Shown: positions 8,816 through 20,056 of the stretch, one piece after another
Position numbering within the stretch: the first letter of the stretch is position 1
Layout: each line of letters begins with the position of its first letter
Assembly (NCBI GenBank): GCA_037044905.1
Contig: JBAOKB010000071.1
Coordinates: 744,001-808,000, forward strand
Reading direction: 5' to 3'
Source: Hortaea werneckii
Lineage: Eukaryota > Ascomycota > Dothideomycetes > Mycosphaerellales > Teratosphaeriaceae
DNA: 64,000 bases
The notes under the pieces: generated by a model
What the model was told of the DNA's origin: nothing
Seen by the model: only the letters and a program-made list of their open reading frames with translations
Database searches by the model: none
Translations under genes and position numbers: made by a program

Positions 8816-11460
8816 GAGCTGGCGCAGTGTATGTGTCCCACGGATAGATCTGCGCTCATCCGAGTCATAAGCTTGTCGTTAAGTGCCGTCAATCCCTCGA
8901 AGTGTTCGAAGCTATATCGATCAGAGTTCACGCTGCTAATGGCAAGTGCCGCATCTCGAAACACGGATTGCGTGAGCTTTCTGCACGGTCGGTGGAAGGA
9001 AGCCTTACGGACGATCGGGTATTCTGGGGACGGTTTCAACCTGCGGTCGAGGGAAATTGACGCTTTGACGTAACGTCAAGGCCCAAGTAAGCATGACTAT
9101 AGAAGATCTAGGCTAAGATTATGTACGGCGAACAATTCGAGTGCACGACCGGCCTTTCTCGCGCCAGGCGCGGAGGCCGTCTGCAAGCGTGCGCAGGGCA
9201 GATGCTGCAAGTAACATGGCCTGGGACCTTTCCGAGCCTTAACCTTGTGGACCAATGACAAGTAGAGCAAGGGGCGAAACGTCGTCGTCTGATGAACATG
9301 ACAACAATGCGCCAAGTAAGGTAGGGACAGTACAGCTTGCAGCCGGCCATGGTCTTCGACCCTTGACCCTGGTCCCTTTTTCACTTACGGCATGCGGATA
9401 AGCGAGCAGTACGAAGAGCCCGGCATCAAGCCCTCGAGCCATCATCTGCGCTTGGCTAGAGGATTGGCTGCTAGCTAGCGGCTCCAGATCACATCGTTCG
9501 TAGGCGACGAGAGAAGGTTTGACCGGTAGAACGCTGGGATCTTCTACGATACCGATCAAGTCCCCTGTGGAGCTGCTAACCAGGAACAGATACTCTCAGA
9601 GTGTCGATCCATGCTCATGCACCATGTACGCGTAGGAGCGTGGCTGTGACGTCGGTATGCTGCGAGGATCAACTCAGCAGGTCTAGACAATAATGCCCGA
9701 CGACGTGTCGACGTCTTGCTGTTCCCCTGCCTCTGGGCTTGGGCAGATTGCCCTGACGCCCACCACAGACTCAAACCGTCGGGAACCCATCAGGCGGTGA
9801 AGACAACAACAAAAACATACCAGAGAATGTTTCGGACGCTTGCTCTAGTCAATAATACTCCCAACGGCGATCTGCATATAGGCAGTTTATTTGGGAAGAG
9901 CTGCGGCGGTCTCCACAAGCGGGCTTCGGGCTTTCGTAACGCCTACAAACTGTCGCTAGAGCAAGTAGGAGGTCTGAACCCCGCTGATCGCGATGAAACA
10001 TTTCCAGCGTGCGCGCGCGTGGGCTCGACATGGCGGCTGGAATGTGACGCTGGCTCGGAATGGGGATGACAGAAGGCGGTGAATTGCCGACTCGCCGGCC
10101 CGGTAGCGAGGGCTCAGGACGAGAACGAGAACGAGGACGAGAACAAGAACACATCATCACCAACAAACAAGGAGGCCGCTGTCACCAGACTGTCTCGGTC
10201 GAAACAATCTCCCTGTCATGTCCACACCACCTTACGTCAAGCGCCTTACTCGTTGATGCCTCACCTACCTAACATTAAGGTCGCTTTTGCACACTATTGC
10301 AGCCTGCAGGATTAATAGTCGGGAAGCCCAGCAACAGATAATAAATGACGGATTCCTCTCGTCTTGGGGGAGCGCTGGAGCGCTGGGAGCTTGGGCGGCG
10401 GCGGTGAAGAAGTTTGACCTGTTCAATGCGCTGTCAGGGATGTGTGGCTTGACGCAAGTCATAGCCTCCAGGTTAGCGCTGCAGAAGCACAGATCGCAGG
10501 TTCGTTCGCTCGACGTAGCCTGCGCCAGCATTTCCCGATGGCTGGTGGAGGAGGGCGGCGGTCGAAAGCTTGAATGCATTGGCGGATGCGACGTGTCTGC
10601 CGCCCGTCAACTGTGTGCATCCATCCTCCGCGGATTATCGCTGTATATAAATTCCATCTATAAGTATTACCATCATATATGAGCACCTCCCGTGCCAGAT
10701 TGTGAGATTGGATGCACGTTGGAGGAGGTTGATTCGCAGGAGTAACAGAACTCGAGACAGACCTCCAGAATCGTCTGTCACATCAACATGACCTAGGCAG
10801 GCATTGTCAATGACTTGGTAGCCTACCGAAAGCTTCTAGAGCTTTTGCGGGAACACGCGCCAAACTCTCCTCTAGCAACATGTTCCCTCCCGCACTAAAA
10901 CGGGCGATGTTCTAGCGGTGAAGCCGGGCGTTTCGTTAGCCATGGTGTCCCATGTTTTTCGAACCACAACAATAATAACAATAACAATGGGCTGCGAGCT
11001 AGCAGTGGATCGACGCCTGAGAGTTGCGCCCGCACTGGGGCTCCAGCCTCTGCAAAGGGACTGATGACTGCTGTGAACGCGTGGACACGGTACGGGATGG
11101 AGAACAGCCTCACGGTGGGGACTATCCGCCGGCATGGATGGCAGTTTTCGCTGTTCGCATGAACGACTGAAGAAGTGGCTCATCATGGGGCGACGGGCAA
11201 ACGGGAGTTGTGGGGGAGCAGACTGATGTCTTCCATGGCTGCGTACAAAGTGGCACAGCTCGCCAATTTGGCCTAGGCAGTTACCAATCTAGGAAGATTC
11301 ACGTGTTCCTAGCACACCCGGCAAAAAGAATACGAAACCATCCTCATCATCACGGCATTTCGCGAAAAAGTCTATCGGCTGAGACGAGGCGTGCAAGTGC
11401 CGAAGTGTCCAAAAGATCTGAACACCCACTCCCGAACTCTACACGCAAAACGCGACTGCC
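8816..11460. other. Long intergenic stretch with no supported gene
   Basis: Several 70-130 codon frames exist on both strands, but none has a family motif or fungal codon preference. The missing 5' exon(s) of the Myb gene may lie in the first few hundred bases. A near-perfect inverted repeat TTGACGTAACGTCAA (9065-9079) contains two overlapping TGACG half-sites of the bZIP/ATF type. An imperfect GAGAACGAGGAC hexamer run lies at 10118-10151. Short A-rich islands occur near 10640-10680 and 10965-10990. Confidence 0.45.
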
Positions 11461-12699
11461 ATGGCGACAACTGCGGACATTCCGCTGCTGATTCGATCGG
11501 AAAATTCAGCATCAGAGCGTCGAATCACGCCGTCATGGTCAATCACCCAACTTAAGGCGCGCTTGGAACCCATCACGGGCGTGCCAGCTAGCTGTCAAAG
11601 CCTGACGCTGAAGATCGCCTCTCAAGCGGCTCAGCCGATCCAGGCGGCGAACGAGGATGCCACTCAATTAGCGGCCTGGCCTCTACAGGCCTACGCTGAA
11701 TTATATGTAGGTCTATTATTTTCTTACAAGTCACTTTGAAAAGGACTGTCTCTGGCAGTCAAGAGCCTTGCAATCTCGTGTGCGTTCCAGATGATTACTC
11801 TGCAACACGCATGGGATTGCGCAACCCCCCCCCAAACCCATAACCAGCCTGTCACGCGTTTCAACCCACCGTCTCAGATATAAAACATCCGACAGAACGA
11901 GAAAGAGGGAGGCGAAAACTTGCACAGCCTTTCCCACCTCTCCAGCCCTACCAATCCCCTCTCACGTTTCGTACCCGTTGCAGATCACCGTCCTTCGCTG
12001 CGTCGCGCAGCAAGCAAACCTCTCATCCAGTGACCCACACGTTCAACGTCCAGAACGTTCGTCGTGGTTCACCCTGTAACGAAACTAACCTCATACCCTC
12101 CCCCACATCCTCACCACCCCATCCATCCTTTCCATCGCAGAGCAAGAACACACACGTAAGCAAGGCTAACCACCTTCCCCCGCTCCTTCGTCCCCCGGAA
12201 ACAGGTCTCCGACACCCGACCCCCCGGCGCGCGAACAAACTACACCGACGTCTCCGCGGTCCCCAAATACGAAATGTCGGCGGCGGACTACGAGAGCCGG
12301 ACGGACAGCGTGCTCGCGTGGAAAAAGGCGCAGAAACTCGGCCGGTTTGACCCGGATGCCCCTTCGATCGAGGAATCCAAGATCGCGACCTCGTACGCCG
12401 AAGTCGCCGCGCGGGGGATCGCAGTCGGGAAACGATGTCGGTTGTTGCCGGCCGACAGCGATGCGCGTAGAGGCGAAGTGGCGTTCGTGGGGGATGTCGG
12501 GGAGATTCCCGGTGGGGTGGGCGCCTGGGTGGGTGTCAGGCTTGATGAGCCGACGGGGAAGAACGATGGGAGTGTGAAGGGGACGCGGTATTTTGAGTGC
12601 GGTGGCGGGAACTGTGGGGTTTTTGTGAGGCCGGAGAGGGTCGAGGTTGGGGATTTTCCCGTGTTGGATGAGTTTGCTGACGAGGATGAGGAGTTTTAG
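11461..12699 (+). CDS. ALF1: Tubulin-folding cofactor B (Alf1) with CAP-Gly domain
   Basis: Cofactor B binds alpha-tubulin and works with cofactor E in tubulin folding and recycling. Model: exons 11461-11706 and 12205-12699, 246 residues, close to the family length of about 245. Exon 1 encodes the ubiquitin-like domain (ITQLKARLEPITGVP ... LQAYAELY). Exon 2 starts VSDTRPPGARTNYTDVSAVPKYEM, the conserved linker, then a helical segment and a CAP-Gly domain (GKRCRLL, VGEIPGGVGAWVGVRLDEPTGKNDG, FVRPERVEVGDFP), ending in the acidic DEFADEDEEF tail that mimics the tubulin C-terminus. The frame joins in phase 0 over a 498-nt intron (donor GTAGGT, branch GGCTAAC, acceptor ACAG), long for this genome; a second donor-like GTAAGC at 12157 suggests alternative or nested splicing. 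Confidence 0.9.
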
Positions 12700-13208
12700 G
12701 TGGCGAGCTGCCCTCTTGTTTTTCTCTCTCTCTCTTTCGTTTTCTTCTGCTGAATAGATGTTCGGAACACGCGGTAGACGCTAGAGTAGAGCTGTTAGAG
12801 TAAGGGATTGTGACGAAAAGATCGGATCTGGTTGAGACAAAGCCTCGCCAGAGTCAAAATTGCGAATATGACGAAGTAGACGAGTTGACGTCGGATAAGT
12901 CTGGATGCAGATATCACAGAAAAGAGTAAAAGATGTAAGAAATTGAATGTAGTTGAAATGACTTTCTAATACGAGAATGCACAAAGAAGCAACCATCAGC
13001 ATCCTCATCCTCATCAAGCAACGGGTATCTCGCAAACCTGCACAACGCACGCGGCGATCCTGACACTCCAGCGTACCTTCCCCAAAGAACCCCCAAAAAC
13101 GCCCAGCCCCGAGAAGAATCTCATCAGTCTCATCAAGTGCCCGTACTCAAGACGTTTTCAACCGAACATCGAGGTCAATTCAAGCAGAATGGAAGGCAGA
13201 CATATGGT
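12700..13208. other. Convergent 3' region of ALF1 and MIF2
   Basis: The stretch lies between the ALF1 stop (12699) and the MIF2 stop (13209, minus strand). It has a CT microsatellite (TTCTCTCTCTCTCTTTC) at about 12722-12738. No gene is seen. Confidence 0.5.
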
Positions 13209-16200
13209 CTAAGCGGCAGCGGCCTCAACCTCACAGCCCTGCGCGAAGAAGATCTTCGCCGCCTTCGTCCGGCTCTCGTTCGTGATGGCGTAGTTGTTCC
13301 CTACAGCGGAGCTCTTACGTCAGCACCAAGAACTCCAACGATCCCGAAAGATCGAAAATGGGTCGTATAGGGAAAAGTAAAAGCGACTCAAAAGGGGGCC
13401 CGAAATTGATGGAGGGGAGGGGGGGCTGCGCGGCAAAGAGCAAAGCGTTGGACCGAGCTCCCGCGCTCTACGGCCAAAAAAGAGCCTGGACACGAGGTTT
13501 CCGCTTCTTTCGGACAACGACAGTCCCGTGACACAGCATCGGGCATTTCCAAGACAGGTGTGCATCTAAGATCCTCTCTGGTTTTCCTAGACGGGAATCT
13601 ATCGGGAAGACGCCGGTCCGGAGAAGCGGGTATCGCGCCGCCCGACAGGTGCATGCGGGATGCAGTGTATATGCATGCAAGCATGCGAGACCGCTGCTGT
13701 ACAACAGCGGCTATCGAGGAAACGTCCTTGGATCGTTTTTCCCCCACCACTGACTCGAAATGGCAAGGTACCTAGGTAGATCCAGAGGTGCAGGTATGCA
13801 GGTGGCGAAAGGACATGCGGTGCTCGTGCAGATTGACACCGCTTAGTTTGGTTGGTGTTGCTCCTGACTTTGTGTGTGTGCGACAAGACTGAGTGGCGCG
13901 CAATTTCTCCACACCGCCATCCGGACAAAGGATGCAACGTCTTGTCCCCGCGAGAGGAATGTCTTCGATCGAGAATGGTGCGTCCAGCTGCACTTGGTTG
14001 CTCTTCTGTAATCCCGCGGGCGATGTTTGACCGCTCCTTTTTTTTCCGCGACCGGAGAGTCCAGAAATAGCCGCGTCAAGCGCAAGGAGGTCTTTGACCC
14101 AAAAGTCCGATCTTCAAGGTCCAGATTCAAATAGTGCTAGCCCACAAGATCCCCAGACCGGCAAAGGTGAACCCAGAAATAAGCCTGTCTAACCGCGTTT
14201 GTCGCCCCAAACAGAAGTATTTCCAGATTCCGCATATGCCAAGAATATCACGAAGAACAGTAGAACATGGACAGAACAAGAGCGCAACCCGCGAAAAAAA
14301 AAAGAGAAAAAAAAAAAAGACTCACCTCTCGGCACTACCCAAACCCCACCCTTAGAGATAGCGAACTGATTCACCTCACCCCCCTCCCCACCACCCCCAG
14401 CCCCAATCTCCACCATCACCTTCCCCTCATGCACGAAGAAACACATCTGCATCTTCCTTGAATTCTTCGCCCGCTTGAAACCCTCTGGAGGTAGCTCCAC
14501 CAGACCCGAGCCGAAGAACGGGAGAGTCATGATCTTCGCGTACTTGAATTCCGAGCCCGCCACGTCGCGCGTGACGATGGAGGAAGAGGCAAAGGCGAGG
14601 TCCTCGCGGACGGCGGGGAGCGAATTAGACCCAGTGCCGGTGAGGGGGTCGTAGGCGGCGACGGAACCGGCGATGACGCCGACGGAGTCCTCCCATTCGT
14701 CTGCGAAGGTGGATTCGGTTTCGGATTCCTCTTCGATGTCGTCTAGTTTGGATGTGGTGCCATTGGCTTTATTCTTGGGTTTTCGACCCCGTTTCTTGCC
14801 CTTCTTCGGTTTAGGTTTCTCGACCTCTTCCGCGCGCACGATGCCCTCGACTTGGCCGTGTCGCCAGACCCGCGTTTCGTTGGCCCAGTATTGCAGCGGT
14901 TTGTAGACGGGTCGGCCGGACCGAGTGACGTTGCTTCCGGCGTCTTCGAAAGGCGTTGTGGCTCGGAGGTTGACGTTGCTGACTGGGCCCATCGAGCCGC
15001 CACGGCTTGCGGGACGCTTGTTCGGGGATTTGACTGAGGGATCGATGGAAGCGCGCTGGTTACGGACTGGGGAAGTGGCTGCACGCATTGAGCGGTTTGG
15101 ATCGCGCTCTTTTGGAGCTCCTGGTTTGCTTTTCTTGACGTCTTTCAGGCGTTGCTGTAGTTGCTCGTCTGCAGTGTATTGGTCGCCATGAGCCAGGAGC
15201 TGCGGATCTATCGCTTCATCGCCGTCCTCGTGATGCACCACCACTTTTTCTTTGCGCGGTCTTCCTCGTGGCTTCTTGTGCGCTGGGCTGGCGACTACAG
15301 ATGGTTCCTGATGTATGCTGCTCTGATCCTCCTGAACTGTTGTGCCATCCGCCGCAGCCTCTGTGTGCTGGCTCTCCATGCTCGCTCGGTTGCGCTTCCT
15401 ACTAGGGGGCGTCGCTTTCGCAGTAGATGGGCTGGGCTCGACAATGGTATCCTTCACAGACTCAATGGATTTTCGCGGTCGACTCGCTCTGCGTCCAGAA
15501 GGAGAAGACTGCTCCTGTTCAGCTCCCGCTTCCTCATCTGGGATTGGGTCGTCATAAGTTGTTTGGTAACCATCGTCTCCGTCCATGATGATAGGGCCAT
15601 CGTCCTCAGCCTGCGGAAGCTCGGTCTGCTGTTCATCCTCTTGTGTCTCACTTTGCTGCTCAGTCTGTTGCTCAGTCTGGTTTACTGTCGTCTCGCCCAC
15701 CACAGTCGGCTCGGGCGCTTCTCCATCATCCGACTCATGAACCGTCGAATCTTCCCTCTCAGTGACCATTGACTTCCGCTTCTCTGACTTCGCAGGCGAA
15801 TCAAACACTCCAGACCTCGACTGCTGAGGGCCCATTGACCTTCTCAAAGTTTTCCTCGGCTTGAACGGGCTGAGACTCTCAATACTCTTCCTGACCGCGC
15901 CTTCGCCAGTAAAGTCAAGCTTGCGATTCGCTGGCGGCTGTGTCTTGGCCTGAGTGGGACTCGCGCCTTCTTCTGCATCCTCTACGGGCAAAGGCTTGCC
16001 TGTCGTATAGGGTCGACTGGCGCTCATCCGTTTGGGACTGCCGATATGGGTATGTCTCGGCGTAGACGCGCGCGGAGGGGGCAACTTGGGCGTTTTGCGC
16101 ATGTGAAGGGTCTGCTCGACTTCGGGCGCAGAAGAGTCCTGGACGTGCATCTCGCTGCTCGACATTGTCGCGTCGTTGCGCGCCGGGGAAGCCATGGGTG

Positions 16201-16437
16201 AGGAGAAAATGCCCGAGACGGGCTCGAGACCGTGTTCATCGCGTACGCCTTTGTCCGGGAGAGTGATACCCGTTTTCCTGCGCATTCAGTCAGCTTCGCA
16301 CGCGTGCGTTATTCCCATCGAGCGTTGCGCGCGTACCGTCCAACCTTTCCAACATCAAAATACTGCTGCTGGTGCTGGGTTTCTTGCGCCTTGCGCCGTT
16401 GCCGGCTGGGCGTCATGTTGCCTTTGTTCGTCGCCAT
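13209..16437 (-). CDS. mif2: Mif2 / CENP-C inner kinetochore protein, three exons, one very long intron
   Basis: CENP-C binds the centromeric CENP-A nucleosome and links it to the outer kinetochore. Model on the minus strand: exon 1 16437-16337, exon 2 16277-14326, exon 3 13300-13209; 714 residues. Exon 1 joins exon 2 in phase (59-nt intron, branch GCTGAC, acceptor CGCAG) to give YFDVGKVGR-KTGITLPDKG, the N-terminal Mif2 motif. Exon 2 is disordered and charged, then carries the CENP-C motif (SGRPVYKPLQYWANETRVW) and most of the cupin dimerisation domain. It stops at VVPRG with donor GTGAGT. The missing last cupin strand (NNYAITNESRTKAAKIFFAQGCEVE) is found 1,025 nt further on, after branch GCTGAC and acceptor CTGTAG, exactly in phase and followed by TAG. 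The start ATG is inferred; the frame upstream lacks another ATG. Confidence 0.9.
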
Positions 16438-16794
16438 GCCGCGCGGCGGCCGATTTTCCTTTTCGAGATCCAGGTTGACTGTATCAATATTCCAATATGG
16501 TACCAAAGTCGCGAAGCGATTGCGCGTGGGTTCAGTGTACGGTAGCGGGGAGCGACATTGGGGGAATACCTATAGTAGGTAGTCGATTGCTTGTTGATTG
16601 ACTGAGTTTCCCGATCAAAACAAACCGGCTGCTCCCGCGCTGAAGCGGAATGACGCCCGCACTTTCGTTTGCTGTGATGTAACTCACGCGCTGTTGACGT
16701 ACATATAGACTCGGATCCAGTCATCGCGCCGACTACTAAGGCAGGGGCGCTGCACACAGTACGCTAAACCGCTTTAGGAAGCGTGCTCTGCGTG
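16438..16794. other. MIF2 upstream region up to the heterochromatin-like block
   Basis: Ordinary base composition with normal CA and TG dinucleotides. No gene is seen. The change to RIP-type sequence occurs within about 20 bp around 16795. Confidence 0.5.
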
Positions 16795-18984
16795 TAGACT
16801 AGGTACTAAATTAGTAAGCGTCCGCGTAGAGTTTAAAGTTTAATAGTATTATAGATTTTGTTATATAGAAAAGGTAGAATATATAGTATAAGTTATAAAA
16901 TTAATATAATTATAGATATCGTACTAGTCTATCGAACTGCCGTTTTAGATTTTCTAAAACTCTATTACTAAGGCTATAAATAAAACTGTTTTTTACCTAA
17001 CCTCTACTACCTAGGTTATATTAAAAACTATTTACTACTTAATTTCCGCTTATATAGAATGTCTTATAGGTTAAAATAAAATATATTTATCGCCTAACCT
17101 TACCCCTATTACTAAAGTCGCTTATAAAATCGTTTCCTATATAGCCTAGGCCTAAAGCTAGCCCTAAGGCCCTATTAATAATCCTTTTCTATATAGCTTT
17201 ATATATACTAGAAGGCCTATACCTACTACTTAGTATAGAGCTTAGAGCTAGCTATGTTACTACTAAGCCTATATCTACTACTACCTTTACTACTACCCTT
17301 ATTATTATCTAGATTATTACCTTATCTACCTTAACTAAATCTCTTTCTAAAATACTTAATATCGTCGCCCTTAGCCGCTACCTTTACTTGTTTTTTATAT
17401 ATATTATTACTATCTAAATAAGTATATCTACTTTTAGTATATTCGCTATAGGAAGTTACTTTAATATTATATTTATTTTTATAGAAGAAACATGCTTATT
17501 TATATTTTTTATACTTGTTATACTTTTTTAGACCTCTAGCTTTATATCTAGCTACTATTTTAAGTATATAGCTAATATAAGAGGTACGCCTCTTATTAGC
17601 GTCTTCTATCCTTTCCTAAAATAGGTTACCTACCTACCTTAGCTAGTACTACTCCTCCTTCCTCTAATCTTTATATAGTAAGATATATGTTAGCTAGCTA
17701 CTAGGCCCCTTTTTATCTTTTAAACTAAGGGGCTATCTAATTTTCTTTCTACTCGCTATAAACTTAAATAGAGGAATTAGTAGTAATAGTATTACCTCTC
17801 GCGAGGAAGGTTAATAATATAGAAATACTAGTAGCCTTATCTCTATTGTTTTCGATAGCTATTATATATTTAACGCCGCTACTTATAGATAAAGCTATAT
17901 TCTTTTAAATAGTCTATGTCGAGTACTCTTATTATATTACTCGATACTCTCTAGTAATTAAGTACCCTTAGGTTCTCTCTATCTCCTAAGTAGTAGTAGT
18001 AAAGTATTTAGGGGCTTTAGTACCTATCCTAATATAGTCGTAGGGTTATCTTTATCTATTCTATACTAGTAAAAATAGGTTAGATTATTAAAGGGATTAC
18101 TACCTACCTAATTAAATTATAATAGCTATTAAGAGACATTGCTAGTAAAGTTGTATTAAGACCTACTAATAATCCTTACTAGATTTAACCTTCTAGTAAA
18201 TACTAGTATCTAGCATATTATATATACTAGTAGATAGTTAATAGTTATTAGATTACTAATAGAGACACCTCGTAGAGAGCCCTTACCTATCTTAAAATCT
18301 AGAGGAAGAGAGGTACCTTTACTAGAAGAGCTTAACCCTTTATTAAAAATATAGTTTATATTTTAAGGTAGTTAAGATAGATAGCTAGGTAGTATTAGTA
18401 ATATAGGGTTATTAATTATTAGGTACTACTAGTTCCTATAAAGTTATAATATTAGTAATAAACCTATTAGTAAAAAGGCTAGAGAATCTACTATACTAAG
18501 TAGATATAACGAGGTAGAGTAGAATAAGGTTATTTCGCAAGATTTATATAGTATAACCTAAGAGTCTATAGTTTATAATATAAGATTTATAGTCTCTTTA
18601 GTCCGCTATATTCTTTTTTAGCTCTATTATACTATATCTTTAACTTGTCGTATAATGTCTCCTTCGCCTATAGAAGGGGTATAGAACCTACTCGCTAGAG
18701 TAGACGTTAAAGAGGCGACTATAGAAGGATCTAGAAAGGCTAATATAGGTTAGGCCCTAGGCGTATTTAAAGTTATTACTATAGGCCTCGTTCTATATCT
18801 AGCATTTAGATTATATTACTACTACTCTTTAAAGGTCCTTTAGCTACTAAAATAATACTCTAGAGCTATATATATCTATGCTCTAAATATCTAAGGTAGT
18901 TCCTATAGTTAATAATAAAGCTATAGCTAATATATCGATAGCTATTAGTATAGTAGTAGCTAGTAATATATCTATAGTACTACG

Positions 18985-19165
18985 CTTTACTAATAACTTA
19001 AGGCTACTATACTTTACTAATAACTTAGGGCTACTACGCTCTACTAATAACTTAGGGCTACTATACTCTCCTAATAACTTTAGGGTATAATACTCTATTA
19101 ATAACTTAGAGCCGCGACGCTCTATTAACAACTTAAGGCTACAATACTTTATTAGTATATACTCG
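18985..19165. repeat. 27-bp degenerate minisatellite
   Basis: About six imperfect copies of a 27-bp unit around ACTAATAACTTAGGGCTAC. On the minus strand it reads as nine-codon repeats (SSPKLLVEY-like). The copies have diverged by RIP-type changes, so the array is older than, or was hit by, the RIP. Confidence 0.65.
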
Positions 19166-19937
19166 GTTTGTAGGTTAGAGGCGCGACACTCTATTATTAG
19201 CTCTACTAGGTAATACTCTATTAATAGCTATAGAGAACTATCCTTTATTTCTAAGCCTATAGTCGATTAGGATTATTAGATAGTAGGCTTATAGTATTTT
19301 TAGATTATACGCGTTATAGTATTACTAGATATTTTATAGTTAGGATAGGGTAGATTAGCGGTTAATAGAAGTCGCGTAGTATGTCCTAAGAGTCTCTTTA
19401 CTATACTTTGTCTACGTTTGCTAGTACTAAGAGCTATATTAAATCTAACCCCTCGTGTTTAGCCCTTTCTTATCTTTCCTATTCTTGCGCTCGCCTAGCT
19501 ACCTCTTACTCTTTACTACGTATCGTTTAGCAGGTTTTATACTTTTTAGATATAGTTATAGTCGATATATAAGTATATAAGTAAGTAAGTAGAGTAGGTA
19601 TAAGTATAATTAAGCTTATTTAGTTAAGTAGAGAAAGAGGTACCGAGTAGTAGTTATAAATAAAAGAGAGAGCTTTTTAAAGGTATAAAAGGTAGGCTAT
19701 TTACTATTATATATTATATATCTATTATATCTACGTTATGTATATATATTTACTTTATTTCGTGCTTACCTTTATATTATCTTTAAAGTTTTAAATTAAC
19801 CTACTATAGATATCTATATTATTGTCGTAGTATATAGTACTATTGTATAGGTCGAACGAAAAAACATAATTTGTCTAATCTTAGCCTATAAGGTTATAAG
19901 TAATATGTTTTTTTTATTCGACCTAAGCTATCTCTTC

Positions 19938-20056
19938 TTTTATTACTAGGTCGTATAAAGAACTCTTTTTCGCTATAATCTTAGTATCTCTCTCTTCTAT
20001 TATTAGGTCGTATAGAGAACTCTTTTTTATTATAACCTTAGTATCTCTCTCTTTAT
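19938..20056. repeat. 57-bp tandem duplication in the RIP block
   Basis: Two copies offset by 57 bp share AGGTCGTATA.AGAACTCTTTTT and CTTAGTATCTCTCTC. It is probably a remnant of an internal transposon repeat. Confidence 0.55.

Noticed and set aside
10287..10682. 131-codon plus-strand frame in the 9-11 kb spacer
   Set aside because: No family motif, no fungal codon preference; likely chance in a GC-rich spacer.
13137..13370. Separate small gene near 13.2 kb
   Set aside because: The coding-like signal is on the minus strand and is the last exon of MIF2/CENP-C.
18883..19131. 82-codon minus-strand Leu/Ser-rich ORF
   Set aside because: It is the translation of a 27-bp minisatellite in RIP DNA.
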